64,000 bases of DNA from Linnemannia hyalina. Its lineage: Eukaryota; Mortierellomycota; Mortierellomycetes; Mortierellales; Mortierellaceae. Below, piece by piece: positions 58,062 to 64,000 of the stretch. The stretch lies in NCBI GenBank assembly GCA_019671135.1, contig JAHRHY010000002.1:1178001-1242000 (forward strand), written 5' to 3'. The notes under the pieces were generated by a model, which made no database searches, was not told where the DNA came from, and worked only from the letters and a program-made list of their open reading frames with translations. A program made the position numbers and the translations under genes. How positions within the stretch are numbered: the first letter of the stretch is position 1; every line of letters begins with the position of its first letter.

Positions 58062-60006
58062 AACCTTCCTCTGCGGGGATGGCTGTAGCGCCTCCTGGGC
58101 TATCGGGTAAGTAAACATAAACGATTCACTTGTTTCCCAGTGTTGTTTTGAATGCGCTCGGAACTAATCACAAGCCCTGACCTGACGGGTATTACATACT
58201 TTTAGGAGCATATCTTATCTGTGACGAAGAAAAGCTAGAGATACATTTCTAACCCGCCAACACCCAGTACCCCTCCACGTCCTACCCAATTTCTATCACG
58301 GACCCCGCCGGCTTTTTACACTCCCACAACACCAAGAACAATGAATGCTCTGAATGAAAAAACCTTGCCAGCAAATAAAAAATAAGTCGGCGCGCTTGAC
58401 TCGCATCTTCATTTTTCGATCTTTTTTTTTTGTTATTTGCGAAGGGCACCAGAAGAGATAATCGGAAAGTCAGAAGGTCAGGGCAGGAATCCGTGGACAC
58501 GATCAGAGCGGATAGGAGCTATGACGGTAAAGACAACCAGACCCTGGAGATTCGACAAGCATCCAACCCAGTCTAGCAATCTTCTTATATACATAGTCAC
58601 AACTCGCAAATAAAAAGAAAAGAACATGAACTCCTCAGTCCTTCAATAACTTGAGCAAAGAAGACCTTGTTTTATCCAAAGGACCGACATATCGGAGGAC
58701 ATCATGCAGGACATTGTTGAAGGACATGGTGCTTTACTTTTGCGTTTTAGTTGGCTAATGTACATGATACACCCCAGCAAGTTCGCGTCTATCTCCATCG
58801 TTTTTTTTCTCTCTAATAACCGACACGACATCTAATGCCAGGGCTCCCTCAGAGGATGGAATCGAGTAGAGAAACGGCATAGCCAACCACACACATTTGT
58901 AAACCAATAAATACCACTACATCTATACATGTGTTCTGTTCAATCCCAAACACCCCAGAACTGTTGTGCTTTGGTGTTGAGTCGTACTGTTACATCCTAA
59001 CGGCGTGTTGGATTCAACCAACATATTCATTTTTAGTTCAAAGCATAGTAGACAGGTACAATAGCCACGCACGTTCTTCTATAACAGAAAAAAGAAAGCA
59101 ACCTCCTGATCTCAACGGCTCACCGTTATTCTTGCCGTTGAAAAAGCAATGTCGTTCGTGCTTTTTACTTGACCTCCTGGCCTTTTGACCTCCATTTCAC
59201 CTGTCACAAAGCGGCCTCTCCATGTTCAAAGGATATAGAAAAGCATATAAAAATATCCAAAGTTCAAGGAATGCATTGTAAACTTCTGTAGTTATGACAT
59301 TTCTCCAAAGTTCACAACAGAACATAGGATAAAGTAGTAACAGACAGCACAAGATTTTTTAAAATGTAATCTCCCCTGTATTTCACAGCACGATACAGTT
59401 GAGAATGCAAGTGCCTTGGATGATCACGTACCAGAACTACTCCCCTTGACCTTGCGGTGAGGGGTACAGTTTAATAGTAGATGGACGCATTCAAGAGATT
59501 GGCGTGCGAAAAATAAGAAGACTTTGTTGTTTGAGGGATAGCATGGTGTTTGTTAGGATAGTCACCAAAGGAATGTTGCAGTGGTTGTTTTACATGGTTG
59601 ATATCATACATACACGCATACACTCTTCAGAGATGTAACAAATACCATATTACAATTTGGAGTTGAAAGGCCTCCAAATATGCCTTCCACTCGCCACAAC
59701 CCCGATGCCTCTAATTTAAATACCTCCACGTCTGCAGGATACAAACGGGCCAAAGCAACCAACTCAATAAAACAAGTCGTCTCTACCCCTTCTTTCACGG
59801 GAAGCGAACAAGTTCAATAATCGTCGCTCTCTACGACAAGGGCAAGCAAACGACAAGTGCAAGGATTGGCACTCCTCATAGGAATGACCTCTCTAATAGG
59901 AACTATCAGAAAACCATCGTTAACACCATATCAGACGAGAATACATTCGCCGCATTTGTTGAAGTCGACCAGGTTTTACAGACTACTGGCCAGGCTAGTG
60001 AGCATA
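58062..60006. other. Gene-poor region
   Basis: No supported gene over ~1.9 kb on either strand. Composition is AT-rich and unremarkable. Confidence 0.4.
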
Positions 60007-60383
60007 TTAGAGTGCACAGTGGTAAGCACATGAACTTAAACAATTGAATGTAAAAAAAGGCGCACTCCAGGCTAAAAGCTGACAGATACGAATGAAGGGG
60101 ATTCTTCCCATCCTCTCCACCATTGACAACCTTCTCCTTACTAACAAACTCTCCAACAACCGCTCGTCAGCAGCGCGTGGGTCCTTGGTCGCTCCAGGGC
60201 ACCATCCTTCATCATGTGTGGCTAGCGAAGCGCCACATGGACAGAAACCATCGTGCGTGATGTAACCGTATCCTTGACTCCAGTCATCTCGGGGGCCTGT
60301 GTACTTGGATGTCTTGTTCTTGGCAGAGATACCCTGGGTCTGCTCCCACGCGATCGTCGAGATTTCCAGATATACACACGTGC
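60007..60383 (-). other. Unrecognised coding-like exon or relic
   Basis: The minus strand is open after a TTGTATTCTCAG acceptor-like site and reads TCVYLEISTIAWEQTQGISA, DDWSQGYGYITHDGFCPCGA and GWCPGATKDPRAADERLLES to a stop at 60007. The Trp/Gly/Cys-rich, non-repetitive text looks like real protein. Any upstream exon would have to lie beyond the tRNA gene at 60474-60545, so this is more likely a stranded fragment. Family not recognised. Confidence 0.3.
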
Positions 60384-60473
60384 GCCTGAGAATACAACAG
60401 GTAAACTCTGTCCCACGTGATTTTACAATACAATTGTTGATATTGGAGCTAAAATCAGCTTTCATCAAGTTCT

Positions 60474-60545
60474 TCCTAGTTGGTCCAGTGGTCAGGATTT
60501 GTCGCTCTCACCGACAAGGCCCGGGTTCGATCCCCGGACTGGGAA
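60474..60545 (+). tRNA. tRNA-Glu (anticodon CTC)
   Basis: A 72-nt cloverleaf without intron. Acceptor stem TCCTAGT pairs with ACTGGGA (one T-G pair) followed by discriminator A. The D arm has GTCCAGTGGTCAGGAT. The anticodon stem TGTCG/CGACA encloses loop CTCTCAC, giving anticodon CTC, which reads GAG. The T arm is CCGGG-TTCGATC-CCCGG with intact B box GGTTCGATCC. A T-run (ATTTT) just downstream can serve as a Pol III terminator. Confidence 0.93.
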
Positions 60546-61128
60546 TATTTTGCTCTTTAAGCGCCTACCTTTTTGTGACCCCAGACATCACTAGCTGGCT
60601 GCCAAGGGGCGACGCCCCGGGCTTTGTTTTTGTTTTCATTCTTTTTGGCCAGGCTGCAGCCCGAGGCGAAGCCCCGGGCTTCATTCCTCTCTTTTTGTTT
60701 TCCATTGTACCCCATTCTATCCGCTTTTAAATTTGACATTCTTACGAAAGCCCGTGGCAGAGCCAAGAATCATTTATGGGTGGCAATCAACCACTCTTAT
60801 CCGTGACTGAGTTCACAAGAAGTCAAAATTATTTATGGCTAAAAAAACCCTGGGAGAAGAAAATGCTCACCCATGGAACGATTGATTGTTGCACAAGCAA
60901 TTCACTCAAAGGAAGGAGATAGAGGAAGAAGGAAGAGTAATCGAGAGGAGAGAAGGATGAGACACCTTTTTACTTTTTTCTTGGGGGGGGGGGATGCTCA
61001 TCATCTTCACACTCATCATCTCTCTTTCCTTTGGTTCATTCACATTCCATTCCTCATCATAATTACTTGACACCAATACCCAATACTCCCTCCTTTTTTC
61101 CCATTCGCCTTTCGAACAGCAACACACC
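60546..61128. other. Intergenic with GC-rich repeats
   Basis: Contains two direct copies of a GC-rich motif, GGGGCGACGCCCCGGGCTT (60605) and GAGGCGAAGCCCCGGGCTT (60663), and a third diverged inverted copy near 60748-60766. The motifs are self-complementary around GGCG..GCC. The rest, 60940-61120, is the FMO-7 leader with a G9 run at 60985. Confidence 0.6.
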
Positions 61129-63257
61129 ATGTCAACAAATGATAAACCGACAGTGCTTATTGTAGGAGCAGGGTTGGGAGGACTCATGCTTGGCGCCCTC
61201 CTCGAACAGTCAGGCGTGCCATACATCATTTTCGAGCGATCCTCTTCCCTCAAACCGTTGGGTATTGGTCCAAGCGAGGACACACACACTAGTAACATTA
61301 GAGACCTCCTCACCGCGATATTATCTTTTGTCGTGCGGACTTAACACATATTCCTCTTTTTGTTCTATGGATACTTAGGTTCTGCAATGGCAGTGGGGCC
61401 AACTCTTCTGCCAATTTTCCAGCAACTGGGCATCTACGAAGAGTTCATCTCGATCGGAAAGTACCTCACTCACATCCCAAGCTTCAAGGAATCCAACGAG
61501 ATCTTGTGCCCTCTGGGGGCCACCGACTTTCGACCCATCGAGGAATTGTAAGTGAATTCTTCTTGGTTCCTTCTCCCGCATGTCGTTCACATTTCATTGT
61601 TTGTAAGCTGGGCCAAGTACTAATTTACCACCATTGATAACGCAGCACGGGATATGGGCAATACATCGTTGCACGACCACAGCTCCACGAACTCCTCTTC
61701 AAACAAGTCCCAGCGCACAAGATCCATCTCGGCAAACGCGTGCTCAACATATCGGAGGAGGACGATAAGGTGACCGTTCACCTGTCCAACAACAAAACCT
61801 TTGAGGGCGATATCATTGTTGGCGCTGATGGAGCCTACAGCGCAGTCCGGCAGCGCATGTATGAGCAGTTGAAAGTCGAGGGCAAGTTGCCAAAGAGTGA
61901 CCAGGAAGAGTTACCGTTCAGTTGTACCTGCCTAGTAGGGCAGACGAGGGTGTTGGAACCGAAGGAGTTTCCGATTGTGGAGGAAGAGAAGTGCCAGGTT
62001 GTTTCTATCCTCAGCGACAACAAGCCCTTCACGGTAAAAAATCTTATTCACTCACCTTTCATGACATGAGCATTTGAGTACGAGAACATCCGCGAGGTCC
62101 TAACTTGTGTTACCTTTCTTTCGGACAAATCATAGTGGTCTTTCTTCACAACATCAAACAAAACTCTGGTATTTTCGGTTGTCCACCAGCTCGACAAAAC
62201 CACCAGCAAAGCCGGCCTCGAACAGCGCTTCAGAAACAGTGAGAACTCTGGAGAATGGGGAGCCATCCCAGCTTTGACGATGTGCGATGAAACGAAAGCG
62301 TTTCCGATCCTATTGAATGGCGAGATGAAGACCATGGGCGATATATATGACCTGACACCCAAAGACATGATTTCAAAGGTCATGTTGGAAGAGAAGATGT
62401 TCAAGACATGGTACTACGGTCGGACTGTTCTCCTAGGCGATGGTAGGCAAACCTATATGGCATTCTTCGTCATCCATTGTTCAATCTCTTTTCTTAAACG
62501 TTCTTCTTTCAATAGCATGCCATAAGCTGAACCCTTCAGGAGGCCATGGTACGAGATTCTAAGTTTTGCCTTCGAGCGAATTTTTTTTTGGCAGACCAAC
62601 AACGAACACAGAATCCCTACTGATCTGACCCTCTTTTTATGCCACGTTTCTAATCAACAGGCGCGGTGACAGCACTACACGACGCAATCGCACTCGCCAA
62701 CCTCCTGTACGCAATGCCTACATCCACATCCTCCGACCTCACAGGAATCTTTGAAGAGTACCAGAAGGAGCGATACCCGGCCGTCATGGAATCCTACAAC
62801 AATAGTCGGTTTGTTGCAAAAGTGTCTGACCGCGGGATCATTGGCAGGATTGTCCTTTACCTCATCACAGAAATGCCCATGTGGTTGTGGCGACTCGCCG
62901 TAAGTTCATTGTTGTTATTGCTAATGTTGTTTTTGTTTGCTTTTGTTCTTGTTCTTGTTGTTTTTTGTTGTTGTCTTTTTGTTTTTGCTTTTTGCTGTTG
63001 TTGTTATTGTTTATTCGATCGTAGCATGCATTGAAATAGAGGTTTAAGAAACCAAAAGTGGATGTAACTAACCTCCTTATCCCTCGGGGGGGTTTATTTT
63101 TTGCTTGAAAAAGTTGAAGAAGACAGTTACGCACCGTCCGCAAGTAGGGTTCCTGAAGGCTGTGGGTTTGAGGGGTAGTGTAGCGCCTATTGTCTCCCCT
63201 AGTGAACAACTGGCGAGAGCAGAGTTTGAGAGACGGCAACGAGCCGTTCCTCTCTGA
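61129..63257 (+). CDS. FAD-dependent monooxygenase FMO-7
   Basis: Seven exons, 61129-61261, 61379-61547, 61646-62033, 62136-62442, 62516-62548, 62661-62899 and 63114-63257, give 470 residues. It has the same exon plan as the rest of the array but is the most distant of the five: exon 2 is 9 nt longer (insert LCPLGA region), exon 4 begins WSFFTTSNKTLVFS, and the DGKKRT segment is replaced by NGEMKT. Motifs: LIVGAGLGGLMLGALLEQ; IIVGADGAYSAVRQRMYEQL; CLVGQTRVLEPKEFPIV; TVLLGDACHKLNPSGGHG; LHDAIALANLLYAMPT (Leu for Met). Membrane segment GRIVLYLITEMPMWLW; tail RPQVGFLKAVGLRGS, SPSEQLARAEFE. It is separated from FMO-6 by 6.5 kb with the decayed gene and tRNA between. Substrate unknown. Confidence 0.9.
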
Positions 63258-64000
63258 GGCGCAATAGATAATAAAAGCGTAGATATGCAGTGGTGTCATT
63301 GGGGCAAGTCTCCCCTCTAATCTCTCTTAATGTCTCCAGAAGCACAGACCTCACTGTCCTGTGGAATGCATGTACCGACTGTTGAGGAATAAGGCTAGAT
63401 CAAGCAAAAACGAAACGACAAGGAGACAGTAAACGAGAAGGCAGTAAAAAAGGGTTCAGAAAAAGGAGAGTGGCGAGGCTGAAGTCGACAATATTGACCC
63501 TCGTCTCCCGGTTCTCCTTCTTTCCCTTTGCTTCTTACCTCCGTATGTGAGGAAGGAAAGGACATACCGGGATGGAGACAGCAATTTGGGGTTGGCTCTA
63601 CCTTGTCTACACTCGCTTCTGGACTTTTCCCCCACTGTTTGCCTACTGTCGCTACCCGCACCATGACCAAGTCGCCTATGGCATCCTTCTTCTTCCAACA
63701 TGCCCGTGACCCTCGAGCATACAAAAAGTGCTCTCCTTTATGTGTTTTTATTCACTCGCTCCTTTTATTTGTTTCCAGCACAGGAATTCTTCTTGTTTCT
63801 TTTGTTCTCCCGTTCCCCATGGGCCCATGGGCCGGGGCTGAGTCTCTTGGTTGCAGTTGGAATTAGTGCTATTGTTTTCAAAATCTAAAACACGGAGTGA
63901 ACAAAAAAGGGAAAGGGAAGATAAATGGGGAAAGTGTAATCCATGCGAAATACTTTTCTCTTCATCCCTCCTTCTCTCTCACTTTCTTCTCCCTTCCCTC
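63258..64000. other. Intergenic to window end
   Basis: No convincing gene. Open frames near 63528-63888 are hydrophobic and short without splice support. The last ~100 bases are T/C-rich and may be the leader of a gene that begins beyond the window. Confidence 0.4.

Noticed and set aside
37363..63257. Array as a classical polyketide or terpene gene cluster
   Set aside because: No backbone synthase gene is visible in the window; only oxygenases, one exporter and one possible methyltransferase support a pathway idea.
1..64000. CRISPR array or prokaryotic-type operon
   Set aside because: Spliceosomal introns throughout; the only regular repeats are microsatellites, minisatellites and transposon arms, with no spacer-repeat pattern.

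Overview
The window is nuclear DNA of a filamentous fungus. Genes have several exons separated by short introns with GTAAGT/GTATGT donors and CT-rich leaders, and there are decayed DNA transposons and degenerate F-box/LRR and WD40 genes. From gene style and family content I infer an early-diverging fungus, most likely Mortierellomycotina; this is recognition, not a phylogeny.

Layout. 1-11.6 kb is gene-poor and repeat-rich: one copy of a ~1.4 kb inverted repeat (second copy at 26.8-28.2 kb), a possible small membrane protein gene, a CT minisatellite, an F-box/LRR-type pseudogene, a decayed PIF/Harbinger element (Myb/SANT-like gene and DDE transposase, each frameshifted), and a large palindrome of two head-to-head fragments of a Tc1/mariner element. 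11.6-18.2 kb holds three genes: a GPI-type secreted Cys-rich protein, a secreted protein with a very long Asp-rich repeat tract, and the queuine tRNA-ribosyltransferase subunit QTRT2. 18.2-26 kb has a MITE-like element, a dead FAD monooxygenase gene (FMO-0) and an intact divergent one (FMO-1). 29-34.3 kb holds an amino-acid permease, mitochondrial ribosomal protein uL4m and an isoprenylcysteine methyltransferase-like membrane protein. 37.3-63.3 kb is the main feature: a same-strand array of PHBH-fold FAD monooxygenases (FMO-2, -4, -5, -6, -7 intact; FMO-3 dead; one lone relic exon), interrupted by a DHA2 drug:H+ antiporter, a WD40 pseudogene, a decayed gene of a fungal family I cannot name, and a tRNA-Glu(CTC).

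The five intact array enzymes share one exon plan (coding exons of about 133-142, 160-169, 388, 307-310, 33, 239 and 144-147 nt), a GAGLGG dinucleotide-binding motif, a GADG(A/S)YSxxR motif, a GDACHKLNPxGGHG flavin motif encoded across a 33-nt micro-exon, a hydrophobic segment near the C-terminus and a conserved tail around SPSE. They look like recently expanded membrane-attached hydroxylases or epoxidases. The embedded exporter and the nearby methyltransferase-like gene suggest, but do not prove, a shared small-molecule pathway. FMO-1 and FMO-0 form a separate subgroup with an 11-nt micro-exon, no membrane segment, and Asn in place of the GD-motif Asp.
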